A stretch of 44,270 nucleotides of DNA from contig WELB01000120.1 of assembly GCA_009602725.1 (NCBI GenBank), positions 326,576 through 370,845 of the forward strand, read 5' to 3'. This document shows, piece by piece, positions 1-10,896 of the stretch. The notes under the pieces were generated by a model. That model made no database searches. It worked only from the letters and a program-made list of their open reading frames with translations, and was not told the origin of the DNA. Source of the stretch: Spirogloea muscicola. Taxonomy: Eukaryota; Streptophyta; Zygnematophyceae; Spirogloeales; Spirogloeaceae. A program made the position numbers and the translations under genes. How positions within the stretch are numbered: the stretch's first letter is position 1; each line of letters begins with the position of its first letter.

Positions 1-2056
1 CCGCAGCCGCGGAGGCCGGCTCTCCGGGCGGCGTACGGGCATGCCCAGGAGCGCCGCGGCGGCGGCGGCGGCGCCGCCCGGGACCTCCGGGAGGCCGTCG
101 GAGGCGCCTTCGATGCCGTTACGGCGGCCAGGGTACGCTTGCCGTGGCCCCTTTCTCAGTAACAGCAGTGGAAGCCTGGACGTCTGGGCCCACAGCCCAT
201 AACTATGCTCACTGTGGCCTCGCCGGTTGGGCGGCGCCTCCGCTCAGGATGGCGTGGGGTCCGCGCCGATGCTCGCCGCTGCCGGCCTCGTGGCGGCCGC
301 TGCGCTGGTTTCCATCGCGCGGCACCGGCTGGAGCAGGAGCGGCGAGCAGGGGAGCGCCGCGCGCTCGAGAGCGCCCGCCAGAGCCTGGAGGAGAGCGGC
401 ATGACGTACGTACGCAGCTTCTCCTCTGCCTACGTGACCGCTTCGTGTCGGTACCCCGTGGCTTTACTGGCAGCACCCAACTCCAGGTCCTGTACACTTT
501 CACAGAATATGGGACAAGCACCTTGTAGGACATTCTGTCAGGTGTGAGTTGCCAAGGCCTGTTGGCCAGCCCACCATGCCTTCCTGCTTCACAAAGAACC
601 AGTTGCCATCCCAGTGAGCTGCCTCGCGAGTCGACTATTGGAGCTCAAACGACGCAGCTTAAGGCATAAGGCATTAATTTGAGCTCGACCGACGCAGTCC
701 ATGGACTACCTGTCAGCGCTGCTGGCTTTGCGGGCTTGTGCAGACAGCATGGCACGATTGTCCTGGCACTGACGAGCAAGGCAGCCCGTATCACTCTTGA
801 CTTCGTGCAGGATGGATGAGTACTACAAGTGGGAGGCACAGGATGTTGAGACAGTGGCCAGTCGTGGGCGTCAGGGACTGCGTGCCATCCCAGTGCGCGA
901 GCTCACGACTGAAGACATGGCAATGCAGCGAGAACGGCGCCGGAAGGTCATGCGATGGCAGGTCTGACCATGACTACCCTAAACCTCAGCTCGCCCCGTT
1001 GCTTGTGGTGCTGTTCTCGCAGTCGATGCAAATGGCCTTCTTCTTGTGAGCGTCCGCATACTTGAAATGGGGCAATGCTTGCCTACTTGATGAAAGTTCA
1101 GATTGAACATTGAGTCAAAGCAAGGTCAACTGCTATGGCAGTTGGGTCATGTTAGGTGCAAAGGCAAGCGCAGCTTTCTGCACATTCCGTGATAGGCTGC
1201 GGCAGGCTCTTGACGTACAATTGAAATTTCCAGTGGTGATGCTGACGAATATGCCACATCTTGTTGCTGTTCCAACAGAAGACAGATATGATCTTGGTGG
1301 AGGGCCAGGCTTTGCCGGCCGGCATCGATCCAGCCCGTGTCCGCTGGATCCCAGAGAAGAGTCCATTTGCATGGATGAATGGCAGTGAGGAGGCGACGCC
1401 CGAGATTGAGGCGCTCATCAAACGCCGCCTGCGCCAGCAGACTGGCAGGTGCAGTACCGAGCCTCCATCTTGGCCTCACCCCAGACAAGCCGAGCTCATT
1501 TGCACACCATCCCCCACCAATCGGCTGCTTACTTCCAAGCTCCAGCTCATGGGGAGGTCAAGGGGTGGCTGGTTGTATTGACAGGCCAGAGAAGGCAAAG
1601 CAGCTAGAGCTGGAGCACTCCCGCAAGTGGCACGATCGCGATCAAGCAGCACTTGCACATGGCCGCCTGCCAGAGGCTGTTGGGCGGAGCTATTGGGAGG
1701 CAACACCCAAGGTGCATGCTCTCTTCCTTATGTTTAAGTATTGAATCTGTCCCACTTCTGATAAGACTCGGCCCCAATTTGAAGCAGCTATTGTGTTGTG
1801 TGTGCGGCCAGGCCGGCCGGCAGGCAGGCCGGGTTGCGTAGGAACACCACCAGCCATACCGAGCTGGCGGGGTACAATGCTTTCAGCTGAGATGCTGCCC
1901 CCCCCAGGCTGCTGATGTGCATTTGGCTTGTTTTGGACCTGGCAGGTGCTAGAGCACCGTGGCAGCGTGCCCGAGGACGACCAAGCCATCAGTGGGCGTG
2001 GCACTGACAGTGGCAGGGCGGGCCTGTGTTCGATCGTCGAGGACGTGCAATCCTGA
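1..2056 (+). CDS. Unrecognised multi-exon gene, 3' part (N-terminus outside window)
   Basis: I do not recognise this protein. Six exons join with matching phases and GT-AG borders: <1-132, 248-405, 811-961, 1279-1448, 1585-1711 and 1946-2056, giving about 282 visible residues and a TGA stop at 2054-2056. The second exon encodes a hydrophobic alanine/valine-rich stretch (AAAGLVAAAALVSIA), probably one membrane helix, followed by a basic, glutamate-rich helix (HRLEQERRAGERR). The third exon ends in a strongly basic segment (MQRERRRKVMRWQ). The fourth encodes DMILVEGQALPAGIDPARV and a tryptophan-containing stretch. The fifth is charged and helical. The product may be a single-span membrane protein with a charged soluble tail, possibly organellar, but the start is not visible. 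Exon structure is an inference from splice signals and phase agreement; no family was identified. Confidence 0.55.
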
Positions 2057-2559
2057 CCAGGGATGGCGCGAGCTCGCTGTTTTCAAGACCAAGAACTGAT
2101 TGTTTGAAGATCCCGGCTGCAGGGCCAAGGGCGGCGCTGCTGTTTGCAGTCTGATCAGGATGTGAACCAAGATCCACGGCGTTCTGCTGTAAGCGCATGA
2201 GCGCTCAATGCGACTCTGCTTAGGTGGGATCAGATCTGGATAAGCTGGCTTGAAGCCTCTGGCTCGGCAGTCCACAAAATCGGCGTCAGGCCCGCCGTTT
2301 GCAGCGTCGTCCCCAGGACGGCCATGCCAAAGTCGTGACTAAACGATGGAGCAAATGTGCAGCTCTCATGGCCCATCACTCAAGCCCTGCATCCCCAGCT
2401 GTTCATGGCTGAATGCCCTGCTTTGTACGAAATTGCTACGGTATATCATGTCCGTCTTGCCTATCCAAGGCGGCAATGCAGAGTTGGTGGCTCTTAAGAT
2501 GTACGACATTCCGCCCATATCTTCTTCGTCTGGTCACGTAAGTGGTTGTAATTGTCGAG
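2057..2559. other. Intergenic, nothing recognised
   Basis: Between the stop of the first gene and the first retroelement remnant I see no open frame with splice support and no RNA gene or repeat. Confidence 0.4.
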
Positions 2560-2990
2560 AGATGGAGCGCAACGAGCAAGTGGTGTGGTAGAAAGGGCGA
2601 CGTCAGGGCGACATCTTCTGCCCTCTAGCTATTCCGAGTTGCAATTACTACTAGAGGTTATTGAGAGCCCACTTGCTGACGTCTTAGAGATTGGTATCTT
2701 GCTTTTTGCGTCATCCGGCCCTTTCAGACCGTGTCCATTGACAGCGCTGTTCCGTGTTTACAACGTGCTCATGCTCATGCTTTGCACCAGAAAGCTGGGC
2801 GAGCTCTAATTGGTGGCAGAAAGGCTTCGACTCTGCCATCTGATATTCAGGCATCAATTGGCGACCTTGATGTATTGACCCGTGGTTCCTGAGCGGGTCA
2901 ATGTGCTCTGGGTGATGTACGTCATAAGACGTGCTTGCCATTTTTGTACTTGGCCATATTGGCTTTCAGTTGTTTTATATAAACGAACAT
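2560..2990 (+). pseudogene. Decayed non-LTR retrotransposon C-terminus and tail
   Basis: Between about 2757 and 2892 the plus strand reads RAHAHALHQKAGRALIGG and ends in GDLDVLTRGS before a TGA at 2890-2892. This matches the C-terminal end of the large non-LTR element on the minus strand at 40955-41941, which reads VHLRAGRALAAASG and ends in DLHLLSRGY. Upstream frames to about 2570 are broken by stops. The following tail (gccatttttgtacttgg, then an AT-rich run and ctcgccccca) resembles tails at 32885-32940 and 33050-34220. It is a severely 5'-truncated dead copy sitting between two host genes. Confidence 0.6.
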
Positions 2991-3141
2991 TCCCTCGCCC
3001 CCATAGGAAGGGGGGGAGCCCCGTCAGAGGGGCACGCGAAGCGCACCGAGGTGCCATCTAGGCGTCATTTGCGTGATATCCAGACGCCATTTGCGCGACA
3101 TCTCAGGGTCGGGCTGACGAGCTGCAGGCCGCACCCCCGCC

Positions 3142-6100
3142 ATGGCCGCCGCCGCGCTGCCGCCGCTGGCCTCCGCCTGCGTCCTGGCGCTGGCCGCTGG
3201 CGCGCTGCTGGCGCTCCATGGCGGCGTCGACGGCGGCGACGGCGGCGGGCCCTCCGCCTCAACGCCGCTCGAGCGCAACGTCGCGAGCGTCGCCGGCTGC
3301 GCACGCTGGCCCGTCGGCTCCGAGCCGCTGGACGGGCTGCCGCCGCTGCAGAACGACGAGCCGCCGCCGCGCCTCTCTCCTGCGCAGCTGCGCGAGATCA
3401 AGCTCTGGGAAGCCCCGCGGACACTAGGCCTAGGGCCCTGCGCGTCGCAGCCCGATATCGCGGAGGCGTACGAGCCGCGCGGGTACCTCGTCGTCTTCGT
3501 CAACGGCGGCCTGAACCAGCAGAGGGCCGCCATCTGCAACGCCGTCGTGCTGGCCCGCTTCCTCAACAGGACCCTGGTCGTCCCACACCTCAAGGTGAAT
3601 CCAGTCTGGAGGGACCGCGGGTGAGCTCACGTCCACTCCGGCCAGCTGTGCAGGTGCTCCATCTCACGTCTGCATGTGCGTACGTCCCTATCATGCAAGC
3701 GTAACTTGATCGGCGATCTCGAAGCATAGGTCTCGTTGCAACATCTCTGCGCAGGATCGTAGCTGCAGCCGATCATACGTACTGTTCAGTCAAATACTGT
3801 TGTCGACCACCTGCAATGTCCTGCCGACATTAGTTTGGGCGTATGGCTGGAGTCTCTGAGGACACTGTTGCAAGCTCCCACCTGCGTGCACTACGCACTA
3901 TAGGCGTGACATCTGTGTGAACTTGCTTGCAGCGAGATCAGTCATTACAGCATATGTGCTTTTTGCAGAGATTTTGAGGACATCTTCGACGTGGAGCACT
4001 TCAGGAGCAGTCTAGCTGGGCTTGTCCACATCGCACGGAAGCTGCCAAAGCAGGAGTCGTTGAAGCCACGGATTGAGCTCATTCATATACCATTCTTCGC
4101 GACTTTGGACTGGTATGTCCTGTGCTAATCACAGCGGACTCAAATTTGTGCATGTATCAGCTGCAGCTACTCTGTGGCTGGCTGAAATAGCGCGCTCTTG
4201 CGGCTCGGGCAAGTGCTACTCTTTCAGGCATCGCTGTCAGGACTGTAGCGCCACATCTGAGTTGTTGACGTAAGTTGCTCCAAGGCATGGGCGCCAGGAC
4301 ATCCCTGCAAAAGTTCTCTTGTACTGTTTCGTTGGCAGTCCGGATCGCCCACCAATCACTATGTCAATTGCCCTCCTGGTTGCCAGGTATGGGGCGAAAG
4401 TAGCGGCAGTCATGGCCAGAAATTCTGACCCCGGAGCACCTAAAGATGCAACCGAGTACCTGCTCAATATCAACCCTTTCTCTCAGAGGCTCACACATGA
4501 GCTTCCCACTGCGTGGCAGCAGCTCCGCTGTTTCGTCAATCTGCGGGTGCGAAGCTGAGATTGTCTGGACCAACCAGTGAGGCCGCCACAAGTCCTGTGT
4601 GTTCGTCATCGAGCATTGGGTCCAAGCTTTAGCTAAGTGACTATTGTCTAGGCGTCCAAGGCTGCTGAAAGAGTCAGCTAGGCAGTCAACGTACAATATA
4701 CACAACACAAATAGCGTCAAGCTCACTGGATGCTTCATTTGACATTAGCTTAGCCAAAAAGAGTATTAGTCCTTTACCCGACCACTGTGCGTGCAGGCCT
4801 TGCGCTTCCTGCCTCGGCTCGAAGCTGCTGGAAAGCACATTGTGAGTCGCATGAGGGAGCTCTCTGGGGGCCACTATGCCGCACTTCACCTGAGATTCGA
4901 GAAGGATGCTGTAGCCTACTCCATGTGCGACTATGGGGGCGGTGTTGCCGAGAGAAATGAACTGCAGGTACAGAGCTCACACTTGCTGGCCATAGCAGCA
5001 ACTAAGTGATCAAGACAGCTCGTGTCTGTCGTCAAATGAGAAAGCCTGCAGTAGCATGCTTGTGTGTGTGCACCCAACGACGATCAGGTCAGGCAGATCA
5101 AGGCGTTTAATTTCAGACTTGAATGTGTGAAGCTTGCTACTCGTTGTGCAAGCTCTGACATAGTGCCCAATGACTGCAGAGATACAGGAAGATGCACTGG
5201 GACAAGGACCTTGTGCAGATGCGCAGTCGCCTCAATCCAATTGATCAACGCTTGAAGGGCCAGTGCCCTCTCACACCACATGAGGCTGGCTTGTTCATGC
5301 AGGCCATGGGTATCCCCAATGACACTTACATTTACATAGCTGCAATGAGCAACCACTTGTACCGGGGTGACTCCATCAAAGACCCCCTCCGACTCCTCTA
5401 TCCAAACATTGTGGACAAGGACCTACTCATGACGCAGGTATCCAGAAGAAGCCTCCGTCAGTGTAGACAGTTGCTTCGCTGACTGTCATGCATGATATGG
5501 CTGTTGGCAGAGCGGCAGGCAATGCAGGTGCACGTGCATTTCCAGGCAATCTCTTCACAGGCGGACGTAGTTATATACACTTCTTTTGACATTATTTGCA
5601 GAGGGAGCTAGCTGGTTTACAGGAGCACTCTTCCCAACTTGCCGCTGTCGATTTCTTAGCATGCGTGGAGGCCACTATCTTCGTCCCTACAGCGACTGGC
5701 AACATGCCCAACCTCGTCATGGGTCACAGGTTTCACAATTGTCGTCTCGATACACTCCAGCAGGCCCAAGAGGCTCTGTCTAGATGCCAAAGTAAAGAAC
5801 CATCAACACTTAGTAAGGGCATTGCACGCTCACGTTACTGCGGCGTGCCCGCGAGGTGCTCTATCTAGGAGACTACAAGGCTTCAAGAAGACCATTGAGC
5901 CCAATCAGAAGCGATTAGCGAGGGCACTCGCCAAGCTCAGGAACGGGACGATGTGGCAGCTGGTGGCCGAGGAGATTGCTGCCGACCACGAGCTCAGAGA
6001 TGGAGCCCCCTCACCACGCAAGAAGCACCATAACTTCTTCGCCAACCCCAGCGAGTGCCTCTGCCTTGCCAAGGAAGACGCAGACCCTGACAATAATTTC

Positions 6101-6145
6101 GTATCACATCACACAGGTCAAGCGACTGCAATGCTCGCCAAGTGA
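3142..6145 (+). CDS. Plant-type GDP-fucose protein O-fucosyltransferase family protein
   Basis: Seven exons join in frame: 3142-3620, 3969-4112, 4387-4546, 4797-4967, 5180-5437, 5602-5729 and 5869-6145, giving 538 aa. The ATG at 3142 is followed by a hydrophobic alanine/leucine segment (residues about 3-28) fitting a signal anchor of a type II Golgi protein. Family landmarks are seen in order: YLVVFVNGGLNQQRAAICNA with the donor-sugar-site G-G-L-N-Q core, ARFLNRTLVVPHL, then DFEDIFDVEHF, QQLRCFVNLRALRF, HYAALHLRFEKD with the conserved H-L-R-F-E/D motif, RKMHWDKD, IYIAAMSNHLYRGD, and a C-terminal MGHRRLQGFKKTI. Members transfer fucose or act as related glycosyltransferases in the secretory pathway. 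The exact acceptor cannot be told. The third exon (4387-4546) is the least certain because the protein is less conserved there. The next gene, DUF829, is convergent. Confidence 0.9.
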
Positions 6146-7696
6146 CACAGCATAGTCTTCATCTCGTTAAAAGCCTAAGTCTGGAGGGTTTGATGAGTGC
6201 GCCTACCATTACAAGCCTCCCGGTGCTGTGTGCGCTATGTCGCTATCACTGTCATCAGTGTTCCAAGATTATGAAGCCATCATCCTCTCATTGATGAGCT
6301 TGCGTGAGCAGCTCGACTGGTACACTTGCTAGCAGAGGTTTTCCTCTTTGAGAGCCACGCCTTTGCTTGAAGTGTGTGCCAGCAGAATAGAATAGCAGCT
6401 GCACGGCTGCTACCACGGCGCACCAAGAAAGCTTTGCCCTGCCTTCCTTTTGCACGCCTGCAGACCACTCTGTCCGATTGCTTCGCAATGCGGGCCCCAG
6501 TCATCCTCCCTTGACCATCACTTACCATCTATGAACCTGGAAGATCTCAAGGCGGAGGAACGCTTCTACTAGTTCTTTATAAATGCACCCATCTCATGTA
6601 TGAGGGAGACATGCATGTAACTTGCAATCTGCCATCATGATCAGGGTGCAGTGCACGAAGATGTTGAAGACAAATGAGTTACATCGCGGCCTTCGACCTA
6701 CCATTGTACCGAGGGATGGCTGCGGTGAAACTAGAATAGCTAGCCTGAACAGACTGTCATCACCCCCCTGCTCCTGCAACTTGGCGATGTAGGCAACTTG
6801 CACGTCACCTATAGAATCTTCTGTGACACCGAAACAGGTACTCCGAGCAAATTGCATCTTGCGGGTGCCACAGTTGCTCTGCAATCTGATGTCTAGCTAG
6901 CTAGATTCCAACCACTGAGTGTATCCTATTGTACAATAGACATCAACATGATTGGGTAGCAACTGTGATGAGGCAGCTGGTTCGCCTTCATAAGGTGCCA
7001 AAGCGTGCTCGTTGTCTGCCTACGGAGGGCGCACACTCCTCAACAGTACATAGTAACAGTATCTAGTCGCAACACACCGGTGCTGTACTGTGAAGTGGCA
7101 AAGCTTAAAAAGGCTTCACAGGAGCTGAAAAATGAGAGCGTGTACTGAGCGACGCAGGGCCCAGTACAAGGGCAAATGAGAAGGAACCATCAAAGGATCC
7201 TCGACACAGCAGTAAACAGTTGGAGAATAATTGTCATCAAGAGCGAAATTGTCAATTTGAGGAAGTTGTCTAAGAGAGAAGGAGCGTGGTGCGCATGATG
7301 TTGAAAGGAAGGCCAATTCTAGCCTTACAACTGTCCTATTAACTGGGAAATGAGTTGGCTAAGGGGGACACTAAATATCCTCGCGTGAGCACATGCATAT
7401 CCGACAAGCTACAATGTCAAAGAGAGCGAAGTAAAAGAAAGGGGCAGGGACTGTGACCAGCTAATGCAAGAGTGACGCTAAGCTGCAGCATAGCACTCAA
7501 GAAGACGCAGAAGTGCCTGGTCAAACAGCTGTCAGGACATATGGCAAAGAAATTTGGCAGCCACAGCTTGAGGCACCGAGAAGCCTCTCTCATATTTACT
7601 GCAAGCAAAGAAAGATAACCCTGGTCCATGCTGCCTGAGAAACCTCACTGCTTTCTAAATGTCCTGGTCACATTCAGGATCAGAGGTTGCCGGCTT

Positions 7697-7935
7697 ATTG
7701 GCACAGCTCACATTGTCACTTCGGTCTAGCCATCTCACCTCCAGCCACCACCTGCAATCTCGTTAGTCATGTGATTCTGATGATTCACGGACAAAGGATA
7801 ACGTTCCTCAGCAAACAGCATATTGGCACCCTATGTTTGTCGCTCAGTCAAGCCATCTCAGCCTGGAACATGATATACATCGTTGCATTGATGATGCATG
7901 GACAAAGAATGACATCCCTCAGGCAGACAAGCGGG
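7697..7935. repeat. Diverged tandem duplication (unit about 120 bp)
   Basis: Two adjacent segments align by eye. Each has ggcac, a GTC/GCT-rich stretch, agccatctca, then tgatgattcacggacaaag or tgatgatgcatggacaaag, followed by a cctcag-containing end and a short gcaaacagc or gcagacaagc. The first runs from about 7697 to 7823 and the second from about 7824 to 7935. No coding role is visible. Confidence 0.5.
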
Positions 7936-8181
7936 GGACAGCACCTGACTGAGAAAAGCTCCAGACGTAGGGGTGCTACAACATGTGCAGCAGCCGCCTC
8001 AAGAATGTTGGGGCTGCAAAGCATTTGCTGACAACTGGTCGCAATGGCAAGCAGAGGTCGCAGGAAACGTGTGCTGCCGAGAATGTGGCGCACCCTTTGT
8101 GACAAGCCCCCAAAGAATGTCGCATGTGCGACTCTTCTATAGGCAAGATAGCAATGAACGAATGTATACTAACACAATGCC

Positions 8182-8202
8182 TCTCACACACACGCACACA
8201 CA
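8182..8202. repeat. Short CA-rich simple repeat
   Basis: An imperfect CA dinucleotide run, interrupted by one CG, just beyond the stop codon of the DUF829 gene. Confidence 0.7.
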
Positions 8203-8215
8203 ATGAGCTGCCTCA

Positions 8216-9946
8216 TTAGGACCCTGTTGATGAGAGTGGCACGACAGCGGAGGCGGCGGCAGGTGAAGGAGCTGCACGACGGCCCCCCCAGTCAGGGAGG
8301 CATTCGCCGAGGAAGGTGCGGAGCTGGGCAGTGTAAAGGTCCGGGTAAGTGCGGAGATGGTCAACGTGGGGCGAGCGGTCGAGCTTGCGGGCAAGAACGC
8401 GGCGTCCGCCTGCACGCTGCGTCGCCATGAATGCCTCGACGGAGCGCGCAGGGATGACGGCGTCCGCTGTGCTGTAGATGTACAGCTGCGGGCACATGGG
8501 CTGCTCGCATGCCAGCACCTCAGTCACCTCTGCCAGCCGCCTGGCAAGCACGCCAAGTTGAAAGCAAAGTGTCAGTCATGGCAACGTTCAAAGCATGACT
8601 CTGTTTCAGTTAATAATCTGGCGCAGACCAAAGTGTAATCACCATCGACTAACTTCACTTAGACCAATCAAGAGCGACTGCAAATATTCATCAAGCTACC
8701 AGGGGAGTACTCTTGGGCGCTTGCGCCTCAATCCAAGTTGCAAGTCGAATTCTCTATCTTTGTTTCAACTATGTCTCATGCTGCAAGCTCCATTTGTGTG
8801 GCATGGCAGTGATTAAGAAGGGCTTACATCTTGATGGACGGCAGCTGCAGAAAGACTGCAAAGAATTGCTCAAGGATCACACGCAGCGCCGACTCGACGG
8901 CGTTGGGCCGCGGAGCCACGGCGCCGGCAACATCGGCGGCGCCCCAAGCAGCGGCGGCCACGCGCACATCGCCGCCGCCCGCGACGGCAGCGCTGCGCTT
9001 CTTGAGCAGCGCGGCAGAGAAGCCTGAGGCCCAGATGCGGGGGTCAGGGTCGGGAGCGGGCGCCGAGTCCACCACGCAGCCGCAGATTTGTGCCACAGCG
9101 CGCTCCCCGTGCCGCTCCCGCAACCGCTGCAGGACCGCACCATACCTGCGTGTCAGCGGTGGCCGGGGGCCGGCAAACCCATGTCAGCACTCTGGCAGCG
9201 ATCGATCGCCTCCGGTGCGGTGGCCAGCACCGGCGCGGCTGCGACGCTCACGTGAGCCACCCCGTGTTGCTGAACGTGTGGAAGAGGATCGCCTTGTCGC
9301 TGCAGTCTCCCCCGCTGTCGAGGTCGAGCCACCACTCCAGCTCGTCCACGAGCCTGCGCGCCGCGCAGCGACGGCCGGCTTGAGGCGTCGGGGCAAGAAG
9401 CCGGCTGAGAAGTGCCGCCTGGAGCCATGGCAGGCGCGGAATCCGAAGATGGGCTTCTCATGGGCAGGCCAGCAATGGCCACCCAGTAGCCAGGCGATCG
9501 CCCAACAAACGCGAGCGCAGATGGACGGAGTGTGTACTGGCTGATGGAGGGCCTGAGTGGCCAAGTACCAAGGCAAGCACATCAACAGATGTACATCGCC
9601 TTAGCCTTAGGTACCCGGCTCAGTAACCACGAGTTACCACTTAGAGGCCGCTAACCGATGCCCAAAGACATACCGGACGGCCATCGACAAGCCCTGGTGC
9701 CACCAGCTAAACTAGAAGACCCACTACGCGCTCGCTGGCGGCGTACCGGTCGACGTGCTCCTCGGCGCGGCCGCCGGGCTTAAGGCTGAGGACGTCGGCC
9801 AGCGGGACGACGAAGGTGACGGCGTGCGCGCCGGCGCCATTGTACCACTCGGCGTAGCGCCGCAGGTGGCGCTGCTGCGCGCCCAGCCAGCCCAGCAGCA
9901 CCACCGCCACCGCCGGCGGCGCCGCCGCCCCGCCGCCGCCACCGCC
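8216..9946 (-). CDS. TMEM53/DUF829-family alpha/beta-hydrolase-like protein, 5' end incomplete
   Basis: Four exons in matching phase: (>=9946)-9747, 9353-9252, 9145-8828 and 8540-8216. The protein opens with AVVLLGWLGAQQRHLRRYAE, the hallmark start of the DUF829 fold, followed by VTFVVPLADVLSL. Joining exons 1 and 2 gives EEHVDRLVDELEWWLDL, then AILFHTFSNTGWLTYGAVLQ, corresponding to the conserved H-x-F-S-N-x-G segment. The last exon has MCPQLYIYSTADAVIP and SPHVDHLRTYPDLY, matching the family's C-terminal acidic residue and histidine positions. Animal TMEM53 lies in the nuclear envelope; the biochemical activity of plant and algal members is unknown. No start codon is visible, because the frame runs through a Gly/Ala-coding (CGG/CCG) tract into an unresolved base at 9947. 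It is convergent with the O-fucosyltransferase gene and divergent from the coiled-coil gene. Confidence 0.88.
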
Positions 9947-9947
9947 N
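9947..9947. other. Unresolved base (N) at the 5' edge of the DUF829 first exon
   Basis: A single N separates a very GC-rich coding tract from AT-rich non-coding sequence. It may mask a collapsed gap, which would explain the missing start codon of the DUF829 gene. Confidence 0.7.
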
Positions 9948-10896
9948 TTTCAAGAAGCTGGTTGCCAGGTGGTTGTGGCTCTATGCAATGTCAAGTTCAT
10001 CTTGTAAGTATCATCTACCGATTGTCAGTAAATAGCTTGAGATTGACGGTTATATGCTGGATTTTGGAGGGTTGATGTATGACTGTTCCGCGTGCTGCTA
10101 TGCAATAAGCAAAGCACTCTCTCAAAGAGAACACATCGACTATTTGTCAGACTTACTGTAACTCCTTGTGTATTGCCTTGCAGGTCATACAAATCTGGAC
10201 CACAATGCCCTGAAGTACTATTAGACCTTGGAGTTTTTGGAATGAACAGCTGATTATTGGCTTTCACAGCTTTCACAGCTTCACAGCTTTCGAGCTTTCA
10301 TAGCAGCTGCAGTCAAATGACTTGCGAACAACTGGCTCCACCTTGTTCTTTGCAACAACAGAAGTGACCCAAGAGTAATGACGGTGCTGTCTGTTCTCTA
10401 GGGCCTAAGGCAAGAAGCAGAACAGTAGGCTCTCTCTTCTACCCTTTTTTCAGCGATGCAGTCATGCACCACAACTTCCATGACTGATTTCAATGTCGCA
10501 AGGCGTGCTGGCTGACATGTCTTCCTCGTAGATGTTCTGGTCAGGATTCTTGTCTGGAAGAGTTGTTATGCACAAGTCTTGAAAGGCATGCAGATCTCAT
10601 CACCAACTCTCAACAAGATTGGCATCTAAGCTGGCCGAGGTGATTTCTGGATGAACATGACCACCTTCAAATACCACGATGCAGTGCAGGACTTCAAGCA
10701 GGTTACTGCTTTACGTAGGGAGCAAGTGCTTTGCATAATTGCATGTTGTATTTGATTTTAGATCATACATTCTGTGTACCATTACAACAGTGACCCTGTC
10801 ATCTAGTGCTTTGCCAATGTGAATTGCTGCAGATAAGTCAAGAAGGTGATTCATTTGAACGGGCTGCTTCTAAGAACGTTCGCACTTATTTTATAG
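9948..10896. other. AT-rich non-coding stretch, no gene recognised
   Basis: No exon with splice and frame support was found here. It includes a short run of ctttcacag-like repeats at about 10258-10300. It may contain upstream exons or introns of the coiled-coil gene, or the shared promoter region of two divergent genes. Confidence 0.4.

Larger units (their letters stand above)
6146..8215. other. Intergenic between two convergent genes, no supported gene
   Basis: About 2 kb without a convincing coding exon on either strand. It contains a diverged duplication (7697-7935) and a short CA-rich tract near 8182-8202. A plus-strand stretch at 7973-8130 carries two CxxC-like pairs, but no splice or homology support was found. 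Confidence 0.5.

Noticed and set aside
690-815. A plus-strand stretch reading GTIVLALTSKAARITLDFVQ before the exon at 811
   Set aside because: It looks protein-like but ends in a stop just past the acceptor and does not match the phase; joining exon 248-405 directly to 811-961 is cleaner. An alternative exon is possible.
7973-8206. Plus-strand frame with two CxxC-like pairs (CWGC and CCREC)
   Set aside because: No splice support or recognisable zinc-finger spacing, and it stands alone in a non-coding stretch.
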